A DNA stretch of 9,081 nucleotides from Alphaproteobacteria bacterium (GTDB lineage: Bacteria > Pseudomonadota > Alphaproteobacteria > Rs-D84), in assembly GCA_017642565.1 (NCBI GenBank), contig JAGCOU010000044.1, positions 1 through 9,081 of the forward strand. The letters run 5' to 3'. Shown here piece by piece: positions 1 through 6,208 of this stretch. The position numbers and the translations under genes were made by a program. The notes beneath the pieces were generated by a model. It was not told where the DNA came from and ran no database searches. It saw only the letters and a list, made by a program, of their open reading frames with translations. Positions within the stretch are counted from its first letter, which is position 1, and each line of letters opens with the position of its first letter.

Positions 1-284
1 CGACTTTTATGACGGGTTATGCGTTGCTTGCTATATTTGTTTTGTGGCAAATCTCGGGCGCGTTTATGGAGGCTGCACACGATTTGTTATTCTTTAATAA
101 TATGCCAAAGGCGCAACAGCCAAGGTATTACGGCGTTTTTAGAACGAGTGTTAATTTTCCTTATATTATCGCGCCAATATTTGGTGCAATATGCATAGCA
201 GTATTTAATTCTACATCGGCTGTGTGGTTGATAACTGCGACAATGGCTGTTTTATCGACGATAGTTTTATGCGCACGCAAATAG
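1..284 (+). CDS. MFS-type transporter, C-terminal fragment (cut by window edge)
   Basis: This is the 3' end of a membrane transporter. The frame is open to the left edge, so the ATG at 9 is internal and the true start lies outside the window. Numbering from that ATG, three hydrophobic segments are visible at about residues 4-20, 51-66 and 71-88. Between the first two is a polar loop (FFNNMPKAQQPRYYGVFRT), and the protein ends in a short basic tail (ARK). This fits helices 10-12 of a 12-helix major facilitator superfamily carrier, with the loop in the cytoplasm. Substrate and direction of transport cannot be told from this fragment. It is followed by the GC-rich hairpin element, which may terminate its transcript. 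The MFS call rests on topology and general resemblance, so another 12-helix carrier family is possible. Confidence 0.6.
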   Translation, partial: TFMTGYALLAIFVLWQISGAFMEAAHDLLFFNNMPKAQQPRYYGVFRTSVNFPYIIAPIFGAICIAVFNSTSAVWLITATMAVLSTIVLCARK

Positions 285-322
285 TATAGTTGTTGATAAA
301 TTTTGTTCCGTTTTTATCATAC

Positions 323-453
323 AAGGGGAGAATTTGCTCTCAGGAGTCGTGGACTATAACTCCCTCGGTGGGGGAGAATAACCCCCTCCGGCTGTGCCGC
401 GCTCCCCTATGCTGGGGGAGAAACTAGACCGCAGGGCAGGGGGAGGTTTTTTC
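323..453. repeat. GC-rich, hairpin-dense intergenic element (REP/MITE-like)
   Basis: This non-coding stretch is built from repeated GGGGAG and CTCCC modules. GGGGAG occurs at 325-330, 371-376, 415-420 and 440-445. CTCCC or CTCCCC occurs at 360-364 and 402-407, and CCCCCTCC at 382-389. Two hairpins have similar design: CTCCCTC 360-366 with GGGGGAG 370-376 (3-base loop, one G-T pair), and CTCCCC 402-407 with GGGGAG 415-420. In both, the right arm is followed by AGAA or AGAAT. A small CGGC/GCCG hairpin sits at 389-399. Bases 381-446 are 47 of 66 G+C (71%), against a strongly AT-rich background. This resembles dispersed palindromic intergenic elements, but membership in a family cannot be shown from one copy. 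Confidence 0.5.
380..453 (+). terminator. Possible intrinsic terminator formed by the GC-rich element
   Basis: The last GC-rich arm, GGGGGAGG at 439-446, runs directly into a T-run at 447-452, as in a rho-independent terminator. It can pair with AACC..CCTCC at 380-389 around the inner hairpins, with one mismatch at 384/444, or with CTCCCC at 402-407 as a simpler stem. It would end transcription from the upstream transporter gene and separate it from the recA promoter just downstream. Several competing pairings exist, so the fold is uncertain. Confidence 0.45.
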
Positions 454-469
454 TTGCTAATAATAAATC

Positions 470-498
470 TTGCGTTGGGGCAATTTTCTTTGTATGAT
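470..498 (+). promoter_or_regulatory. Probable sigma70-type promoter of recA
   Basis: A TTGCGT -35 candidate (470-475) is followed after 17 bases by a TATGAT -10 candidate (493-498). Transcription would start near 505, giving a leader of about 20 bases before the recA ATG. A second TATAAA hexamer at 504-509 has no good -35 box. No alphaproteobacterial SOS box (GAAC or GTTC direct repeat with seven-base spacing) is visible between 285 and 525. The ribosome binding site is AAGGGG at 514-519, six bases before the ATG. Confidence 0.5.
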
Positions 499-525
499 TT
501 CGGTATAAAACGAAAGGGGTAATTA

Positions 526-1599
526 ATGGCTAAAAAAGAAGTAGCAAAAGAAAGTTTGCCAGCAAAAAATCCGGCTTTGGAATCTGCTTTGGCACAAATT
601 CAAAAACAATTCGGTAAAGAAGCCATCATGAAAATGGGTGATGGTTCACAACAAAATATAGAAGCAATCTCAAGTGGCTCATTGGGACTCGATATTGCAC
701 TCGGCATCGGTGGTTATCCACGCGGGCGCATCGTTGAAATTTATGGACCTGAAAGTTCTGGTAAAACAACGCTCGCTTTGCATGCAGTGGCAGAGGCACA
801 GAAGAAAGGCGGAACCTGTGCTTATATTGATGCGGAAAATGCTTTGGACCCATCATACGCCAAAAAATTGGGTGTTGATGTTGCAAATTTAATTATATCG
901 CAACCTGATTCTGGGGAACAGGCTTTGGAAATCGCAGATACTCTTATTAAATCTGGTGCGGTTGATGTTGTTGTAATTGATTCTGTGGCTGCCCTTGTGC
1001 CAAAGGCTGAATTAGAAGGCAATATCGGTGACAGTTTTGTTGGAACTACGGCGCGTTTAATGAGTCAATCTTTGAAAAAATTGGCTGGCAGCGTTTCGCG
1101 CAGCAACACTCTTTTAATCTTTATTAACCAGATTCGTATGAAAATCGGGGTGATGTTTGGAAATCCAGAGACAACATCTGGTGGTAACGCATTAAAGTTT
1201 TATGCGTCTGTTCGTCTCGATATTCGCAGAACTGGTGCTATTAAGGACAAAGAAAATATTATCGGTAATGAAACCCGTGTAAAGATTGTTAAAAACAAAG
1301 TTGCACCACCTTTCCGGACCGTAGATTTCAAAATTATGTATGGCGAAGGTATTTCTAGAATCAGTGAAATTTTGGATATGGGTGTAAAATATAATTTTAT
1401 CGAAAAAGCAGGTTCGTTCTATTCTTATAATAATGAACGCATCGGGCAGGGTGAAGCAAATGCCCGTCAATGGTTAAAAGATCACGAAGATGCCCAGAAA
1501 GAATTGCTCGATAAAATTATGAGCAAGGCTAATGGCATCGCCGAAGAAATGACTACGGGTGCAGGGGACGATGACGAAGGTGTTCAAGATGGGGAGTGA
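526..1599 (+). CDS. recA: Recombinase A (RecA)
   Basis: RecA is the ATP-dependent strand-exchange protein of homologous recombination and the co-protease that triggers LexA cleavage. The 357-residue protein has the usual length and order: an N-terminal oligomerisation helix, a core ATPase and an acidic C-terminal tail (GDDDEGVQDGE). Walker A is GPESSGKT at 74-81, the catalytic glutamate is E104, and Walker B ends in VVVIDS at 148-153. Loop L2 with NQIRMKIGVMFGNPETTSGG at 201-220 is intact. Two positions are odd. The normally near-invariant DAEHALDP reads DAENALDP (N105, E. coli H97). The L1-region GDSHMGLAAR reads GDSFVGTTAR (F171, T174, T175). The start is fixed by AAGGGG six bases upstream. 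The stop is TGA, so the standard bacterial code applies. The next gene follows after 42 bases with no terminator hairpin. Confidence 0.98.
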   Translation: MAKKEVAKESLPAKNPALESALAQIQKQFGKEAIMKMGDGSQQNIEAISSGSLGLDIALGIGGYPRGRIVEIYGPESSGKTTLALHAVAEAQKKGGTCAYIDAENALDPSYAKKLGVDVANLIISQPDSGEQALEIADTLIKSGAVDVVVIDSVAALVPKAELEGNIGDSFVGTTARLMSQSLKKLAGSVSRSNTLLIFINQIRMKIGVMFGNPETTSGGNALKFYASVRLDIRRTGAIKDKENIIGNETRVKIVKNKVAPPFRTVDFKIMYGEGISRISEILDMGVKYNFIEKAGSFYSYNNERIGQGEANARQWLKDHEDAQKELLDKIMSKANGIAEEMTTGAGDDDEGVQDGE

Positions 1600-1641
1600 T
1601 TAACGATGGGAACAGATTAAATAAACAAAAGAGGTGTTTAT

Positions 1642-2538
1642 ATGAATCTCGCGAGATTTTTTGCAGTGAGCGGTGTCGTTTTACGTGGCCATATTTTTAA
1701 TCCGTTTTGGCATAGTCGTGAAAAAAGACGCGCTGTGCGCAGTGAAGTAATATCTCAAATTATACCGCGTTATTTCAAGCGTTATTTGCCAAGTGCAGAG
1801 GCTGTCAAAGAAACACGTGTTATCAAAAACGATAAAAACGATAAGATTTTTTCTTTGTGGTTACAGGGTGAAGAAAATGCCCCTGCGTTGGTCAAGGCTT
1901 GTTATCGCAGCGTGCGCAGACATTGCAAGCAAGAATTAATCGTATTGGATGCAAAAACTGTGTTTGATTATATCACTTTGCCAAAGGAAATCGTTCAAAA
2001 ATACAAAGACGGTAAAATTGCTCATGCTCATTTTGCGGATATCTGTCGTGTTGAATTGCTTTATGAGCATGGTGGTTTTTGGCTTGATGCTACGGGGTTT
2101 GTAACTGCGCCAATTCCAGATTGGATAGTTGATACAGATTTCTTTATGTTTTTAACTGGGCACGCAGGAAGTCCGTACAGTTTTTGCCAAAATTGTTTCA
2201 TCCGTGCGAGAAAAGGTGCTTATCTTTTGGCGGCTTGGCGTGCGATGATACTCGATTATTGGATGCATGAAAATCATTGTTTCGATTATTTTATGCACCA
2301 ATTGTTATTCAAGACTTTGGTTATGAACGAAAAACGCGCAAAAAAATATTTTGCAGAAATGCCACATGTTGACCAAGATCCAACACATGCGTTATGGTGG
2401 AGATATCAAAATGCGCCGTTTGATAAAAAGATTTTTGATGAAGTAACTGCGGGTGCTTTCTTCCAAAAGACTACATATCGTGGGACAGATAAAATTGTTC
2501 CCGGGTCTTTTGCAGATGAAATGATAAACAAAATGTAG
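1642..2538 (+). CDS. Capsular polysaccharide synthesis-type glycosyltransferase (Caps_synth / GT32-like)
   Basis: This protein probably transfers a sugar from a nucleotide sugar to a growing surface glycan at the cytoplasmic side of the membrane. The 298 residues match the Caps_synth (PF05704) layout. FSLWLQG at 70-76 is the typical opening strand. FADICRVELLYEHGGFWLDATGF at 131-153 carries the conserved D and R of the sugar-nucleotide site (D133, R136) and the GG.WLD version of the DXD metal-binding motif, with D149. No signal peptide is evident; the N-terminal 50 residues are basic and could be membrane-associated. A strong ribosome binding site (AGAGGTG) lies just before the ATG. The gene follows recA in the same direction after 42 bases and is followed by two family-2 glycosyltransferases. 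The donor and acceptor sugars cannot be predicted. Confidence 0.85.
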   Translation: MNLARFFAVSGVVLRGHIFNPFWHSREKRRAVRSEVISQIIPRYFKRYLPSAEAVKETRVIKNDKNDKIFSLWLQGEENAPALVKACYRSVRRHCKQELIVLDAKTVFDYITLPKEIVQKYKDGKIAHAHFADICRVELLYEHGGFWLDATGFVTAPIPDWIVDTDFFMFLTGHAGSPYSFCQNCFIRARKGAYLLAAWRAMILDYWMHENHCFDYFMHQLLFKTLVMNEKRAKKYFAEMPHVDQDPTHALWWRYQNAPFDKKIFDEVTAGAFFQKTTYRGTDKIVPGSFADEMINKM

Positions 2539-2541
2539 GTG
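2536..2541 (+). promoter_or_regulatory. Ribosome binding site that decides the start at 2548
   Basis: The hexamer TAGGTG, made from the stop codon of the preceding gene and the next three bases, lies six bases before the GTG at 2548. It supports that GTG rather than the in-frame GTG at 2539, which has this sequence overlapping it and would have no binding site. Confidence 0.6.
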
Positions 2542-2547
2542 TTTAAT

Positions 2548-3315
2548 GTGCCAAAAATATCTGTGATAATTCCTGTATATAATGGCGAAAAGTATTTGGC
2601 GCGCTGTTGGGCTTCTTTGCAAAGACAGTCTTTCAAAGACTGGCAGGCGATTTTTGTTGATGATGGAAGTGTTGATAAATCTGGTAAAATTTTGGATAAA
2701 TATTTGGCCAAAGATAAACGCGTAACTGTTGTTCATAAAAAAAATGCTGGCGTGTCTGCTGCAAGAAATGATGGAGTTAAAAAGGTCAAGGGAGACTATG
2801 TTCATTTTATGGATGTAGACGATGAACTTGATTCAAATTATTATGAAAATATGATAAAGTTCACAAATAATAGTGATATTGTATGTTCTGGTTTTGTTTC
2901 AAACAGTAAATATTCTTCGAATCTTGTGTATAAAAAACAACGCGTTTTGAAAACTTTGTTTGGTAAATTATTTTGGAGTCAGGCTTTGATAAAATCGTTT
3001 GTGTGGCGTTATTTATTCAAGGCTGATTTTATAAAACGCTATAAATTAAAGTTTGATACTTCATTGATTTCCCAAGAAGATGCGATATTTGTTTTGAATG
3101 CTTTTTTATATGCTAACCAAATAACCATTGTTCCAAATGCAAATTATCATTACTTGTTCAATAGTGATTCTGCATTGAATAAAAAAACTAAGGAACATCG
3201 TGAAAAGTTAAAAAAGCAATATAAAATTGGTAAGGCGTTTAGAAAACAATATGCTAAAAACAATAATGTTATGCTTTTGTGGCGATTTAGAAAGATAATC
3301 AAATTATTCTTTTAA
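2548..3315 (+). CDS. Family 2 glycosyltransferase (GT-A fold)
   Basis: This is an inverting GT2 enzyme, expected to add one sugar to a surface glycan from a nucleotide-sugar donor. The 255-residue protein starts MPKISVIIPVYN, the standard first strand. It has VDDGS at 37-41, which contacts the nucleotide, the DXD-type motif MDVDDE at 88-93 (D89, D91, D92) and a QED at 176-178 in the place of the usual catalytic ED. GTG at 2548 is chosen because it gives this family-typical N-terminus and has a well-spaced binding site; a GTG at 2539 would add three residues. The C-terminal 45 residues are very lysine-rich and may bind the membrane surface. The catalytic half closely resembles the next gene (FKDWQAI, VDDGS, DKSG, HKKN), so the two probably arose by duplication. 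An A8 run lies at 2737-2744. Confidence 0.9.
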   Translation: MPKISVIIPVYNGEKYLARCWASLQRQSFKDWQAIFVDDGSVDKSGKILDKYLAKDKRVTVVHKKNAGVSAARNDGVKKVKGDYVHFMDVDDELDSNYYENMIKFTNNSDIVCSGFVSNSKYSSNLVYKKQRVLKTLFGKLFWSQALIKSFVWRYLFKADFIKRYKLKFDTSLISQEDAIFVLNAFLYANQITIVPNANYHYLFNSDSALNKKTKEHREKLKKQYKIGKAFRKQYAKNNNVMLLWRFRKIIKLFF

Positions 3316-3329
3316 TCAAAGGAACAAAT

Positions 3330-4343
3330 ATGATGCCAAAGATTTCTATTATTATTCCTATGTTTAATGTGGAAAAGTATTTGCGTAGATGTTTGGACAG
3401 CGTTTTAAATCAAACTTTCAAAGATTGGCAGGCAATTTGTGTTGATGACGGAAGCCCAGATAAATCTGGCGATATTGCCGAAGAATACGCCAAAAAAGAT
3501 AAAAGATTTGTCGTTGTGCACAAGAAAAATGGTGGGCTGTCTGATGCGCGTAATGCTGGGTTCCCGTATGCCAAGGGAAAGTATATTATGTATTTGGATA
3601 GTGATGATTTTATTCATCCGCAAACTATGGAAATCGCTTATCAAGCCGCAGAAGATAATGATGCGGATATTGTTTCTTTTCAATATGACAGGGCGTATCG
3701 CCCAAGATTAATGTTGCGACATTTTTTGCGACTGAATACAGATAATGTTGTGCCGTTTAGTATTCACAAAAAATACGATATTAACAAAATAAAAACAAAA
3801 ACTGTAGATGATGTTTTTGAATTAGCAACTGAAAGAACTCATAATAAAACCAACCCTAATCGTAAATGGCTTGTTAAACATTGTCAGGTTTGGAAAAATA
3901 TGTATAAAAAATCTTTGATAAAAGATATCCCGTTTATCAAAGGTATTGTGTTCGAAGATTTTCCGTGGTGGAGTGAAGTGATGTTAAAAAATCCGCGTTT
4001 GACGGTTGTGCCTTTGCCTCTTTATTATTATATACCGAATTTTGGTGGGATAGTTTTGTCTGAAAAACAATTGCGTATAATGAAGTGTTTATCTGTTGGA
4101 ATAAAAACAGCATATCAATTGTATGTAAAAAAGGCTACGCAATATCAAATGAAAAAATGGCAAGAAAATTTCCTTTGGTTTTTTGTAAAAAAGACTTTTG
4201 GTAAAATAAAGTATTTAAAGACTGATGCCGAGATTCAAATTGCGCGTGCTGAATTTAGAGATATGAACAGACTAGGTGTTTTTGATAATGTCCCAAACGA
4301 ATGGTACGATTTGCGTGAAAAAATCTATGAATTTATAAAATAA
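3330..4343 (+). CDS. Family 2 glycosyltransferase (GT-A fold), paralogue of the preceding gene
   Basis: This is a second GT2 enzyme of 337 residues, about 80 longer than its neighbour because of an extended C-terminal half. The N-terminus MMPKISIIIPMFN is followed by VDDGS at 38-42, the canonical DXD motif LDSDD at 89-93 and FED at 208-210, where the catalytic base is expected. Residues 1-95 are nearly superimposable on the upstream gene, including at the DNA level around FKDWQAI, while the C-terminal halves differ. This fits duplication followed by change of acceptor specificity. AAGGAA at 3319-3324 precedes the ATG by five bases. The gap to the previous gene is 14 bases, so the two are almost certainly cotranscribed. 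The stop codon lies only three bases from the stop of the opposing gene. The sugar added is not predictable. Confidence 0.92.
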   Translation: MMPKISIIIPMFNVEKYLRRCLDSVLNQTFKDWQAICVDDGSPDKSGDIAEEYAKKDKRFVVVHKKNGGLSDARNAGFPYAKGKYIMYLDSDDFIHPQTMEIAYQAAEDNDADIVSFQYDRAYRPRLMLRHFLRLNTDNVVPFSIHKKYDINKIKTKTVDDVFELATERTHNKTNPNRKWLVKHCQVWKNMYKKSLIKDIPFIKGIVFEDFPWWSEVMLKNPRLTVVPLPLYYYIPNFGGIVLSEKQLRIMKCLSVGIKTAYQLYVKKATQYQMKKWQENFLWFFVKKTFGKIKYLKTDAEIQIARAEFRDMNRLGVFDNVPNEWYDLREKIYEFIK

Positions 4344-4346
4344 TTT

Positions 4347-5369
4347 CTATTTTTCAAATTCGCATTTGTTTGGAAAACGGGTTTGTAAAAATTCTATGTT
4401 GTTTTTGATTGTTTCTGCGCCGGTATGTTTTGAATCGTTTATGCAAAATATAGGGGCGTGTTTTATAGAACTTCTAGAAGTTTTGGCATCTTCGCAAAAT
4501 ACCGGTGATTTACGTACGCTGTGAAAATAAATTGTATTGTATATAAAATTAGATAGCCAATGTCTGCCAGATTTATATCCGCGTGCTTTTTTGAAAACTG
4601 CTTTGCCTGTCATTTTTGCATACAGTTCAAACAGCCACATTAAAAAAGAATTTTTTACCCGGAATTTATCTAGAATTTGTTTTTCAAGTTGCTTTTTTAC
4701 CAATGGATGATTCGCACATTCTAGGATAGAAGATTTTATATATGGATCAATGCCATGTGACGGCTTATATGATAAAAAAGTTTTGCCGAAAATTTCTTGG
4801 ATTTTGAGTGCTGATAATATAATTGTATGGGTATATCGGTCCACAGAAGACAACCACTTATCAATATTTTTTGATGCATCTTTGGGCATATTTGGATGTT
4901 TGTTATATAATATTATAGCGCGTCCGTGTTTATCAAAAAAGAAAGACTGTTTTAAGCGTTTATTAAAGAAAGTGTCATCGTTCAATATAATAAACTTATC
5001 AGATAAATTTGGAATGTTTGGAATACATTTTGCTATGGAACTTGAATTAAATGTTGGAATTGCCTTCTTTGGCATAATTTGTTCGTGTGGCACGATACTG
5101 ATTTTTTTATTTTTGAGATTTAACCATTTTGGTTTTTGGTTAAATCCAGTAATGATATATATATGATTAATCCATGGTGTGCACTCTGCCAATGAACGCA
5201 GAGAATATTTTAATTCACCGTTATCACGGTAAAGAGAAGCATTTAAATTATTAGCATCCTCGATAGTTTTATGATGAATTTTATCGTACCAAAAATTACG
5301 ACTTTTAAGCCATTTTTTATCACTGCCGTCAACCCATAAATATACAGCGTCTATTTTATCGTTTTGCAT
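4347..5369 (-). CDS. Stealth-family sugar-phosphate transferase (capsule phosphotransferase)
   Basis: Stealth proteins transfer hexose-1-phosphate units from a nucleotide sugar, making phosphodiester-linked surface polysaccharides. The 340-residue protein shows the four conserved regions. CR1 is IDAVYLWVDGSD at 6-17. CR2 begins with RDNGELKYSLRSL at 48-60 and continues through PTFNSSSI at 105-112 and the acidic LNDDTFF at 129-135. A weaker CR3-like stretch lies near KPSHGIDPY at 202-210. CR4 is FCINDS at 308-313. Length is normal for the family. The gene starts two bases after the upstream stop and has CAGGGA about 10 bases before its ATG, so it is the third gene of an operon. The stop is TAG. 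No terminator hairpin follows; transcripts run into the opposing gene string. Family assignment is firm, while sugar identity and polymer are unknown. Confidence 0.9.
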   Translation of the reverse strand: MQNDKIDAVYLWVDGSDKKWLKSRNFWYDKIHHKTIEDANNLNASLYRDNGELKYSLRSLAECTPWINHIYIITGFNQKPKWLNLKNKKISIVPHEQIMPKKAIPTFNSSSIAKCIPNIPNLSDKFIILNDDTFFNKRLKQSFFFDKHGRAIILYNKHPNMPKDASKNIDKWLSSVDRYTHTIILSALKIQEIFGKTFLSYKPSHGIDPYIKSSILECANHPLVKKQLEKQILDKFRVKNSFLMWLFELYAKMTGKAVFKKARGYKSGRHWLSNFIYNTIYFHSVRKSPVFCEDAKTSRSSIKHAPIFCINDSKHTGAETIKNNIEFLQTRFPNKCEFEK

Positions 5370-5371
5370 TT

Positions 5372-6208
5372 TTATATCCCTGATTTTTTAAAACGTGTTG
5401 GTATGTTCACAACGATTTTTAACCCCAGCATCGCAGGTTTACGTAATGCGTAAATCGGTCGACAATAAGTCTGCAATGTACGCGCAAAAGACAACCATTT
5501 TTCAGATTTTGGTTTTGTTTTTGTGACAGCATTTATTGTGCCGTTTCCGCGTCTTCTTAGATGATTGACCCAATCTGTTCCGCGTTTTTTTGCCTTTTGT
5601 TCCAGCATATCCATGTCTATGGCACCAAAGTGGAGAAGATATAAATTTTTATCCAGGTGGAAATTATGGTGTTTAATGCTGTGAAAACCACTCCCCCAGG
5701 AAACAGGTTTGTTTATCACGACTGGCTTGGTATAACGCGTTGAAAGCAGGGCATATTCGCGTTGTTCCAAGAAAGGTGCGTCTTTGTCAAGAATCGCTTC
5801 TGTATACATGTTTTGACCAATGTCTAGTCCAAGACCAGAAAGGCTTGAATTAATCTTTTTGTTTGATAAATATTGAACTAGGTTTTGTTTTGTTTTTGGG
5901 TCTACTATTAAAAATTCATCTGAATCACAGCCAATAACAATGTCGTATTTTTTTAATAATTTATGTGCTAGTTCTGTTATTTTTCTTATTCTGTATTTGT
6001 CGCCGGCAGCACGTGATAGTTGTTCGTGAGGTAATTTTGTTATGTGTGCTTGGCCAGCATTTTTAGGAATTTCTTGGTCTGTGCCGTCCAAGAGTATATA
6101 AAGGTTTTCTGTTCCCAACTGTTTGCCATAATAAGCAATCCATCGTGATAAGAAAAACTCATCATCGCGTGCCATTGTAATCGCAGCTATTTTTTTATTT
6201 TTTATCAT
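5372..6208 (-). CDS. Glycosyltransferase of the Glyco_tranf_2_4 type (GT2-like)
   Basis: This is a GT-A-fold enzyme of the Glyco_tranf_2_4 group (PF13704, related to GT2 and GT92). The 278-residue protein opens with the group's signature, IAAITMARDDEFFLSRWIAYY at 7-27, in which a short strand leads to an acidic nucleotide-contact site and a W..YY helix. The metal-binding motif is CDSDEF at 94-99. A histidine-rich C-terminal block, GFHSIKHHNFHL..LYLLHFG (174-195), matches the region that closes the active site in this group. The tail is basic (TRFKKSGI). The ATG overlaps the TGA of the RgpF-like gene as ATGA, which implies translational coupling; no strong separate binding site is seen. It probably acts on the same surface glycan as its neighbours. 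Donor and acceptor are unknown. Confidence 0.82.
   Translation of the reverse strand: MIKNKKIAAITMARDDEFFLSRWIAYYGKQLGTENLYILLDGTDQEIPKNAGQAHITKLPHEQLSRAAGDKYRIRKITELAHKLLKKYDIVIGCDSDEFLIVDPKTKQNLVQYLSNKKINSSLSGLGLDIGQNMYTEAILDKDAPFLEQREYALLSTRYTKPVVINKPVSWGSGFHSIKHHNFHLDKNLYLLHFGAIDMDMLEQKAKKRGTDWVNHLRRRGNGTINAVTKTKPKSEKWLSFARTLQTYCRPIYALRKPAMLGLKIVVNIPTRFKKSGI

Noticed and set aside
294..319. TGATAAA/TTTATCA inverted repeat after the transporter gene as its terminator
   Set aside because: Seven AT-dominated pairs with a 12-base loop and no T-run afterwards; too weak, and the GC-rich element downstream is a better candidate.
323..446. Repeated CTCCC/GGGGAG modules as a CRISPR array
   Set aside because: The modules are only 5-7 bases, are inverted relative to each other and have irregular spacing; no cas gene is present.
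380..453. Cloverleaf-like folding that could suggest a tRNA
   Set aside because: No T-loop consensus, no plausible anticodon arm and no CCA-proximal acceptor stem; the T-run at the end fits a terminator better.
2392..2805. Open frame on the minus strand across two glycosyltransferase genes
   Set aside because: It overlaps two well-supported genes and shows no recognisable domain.
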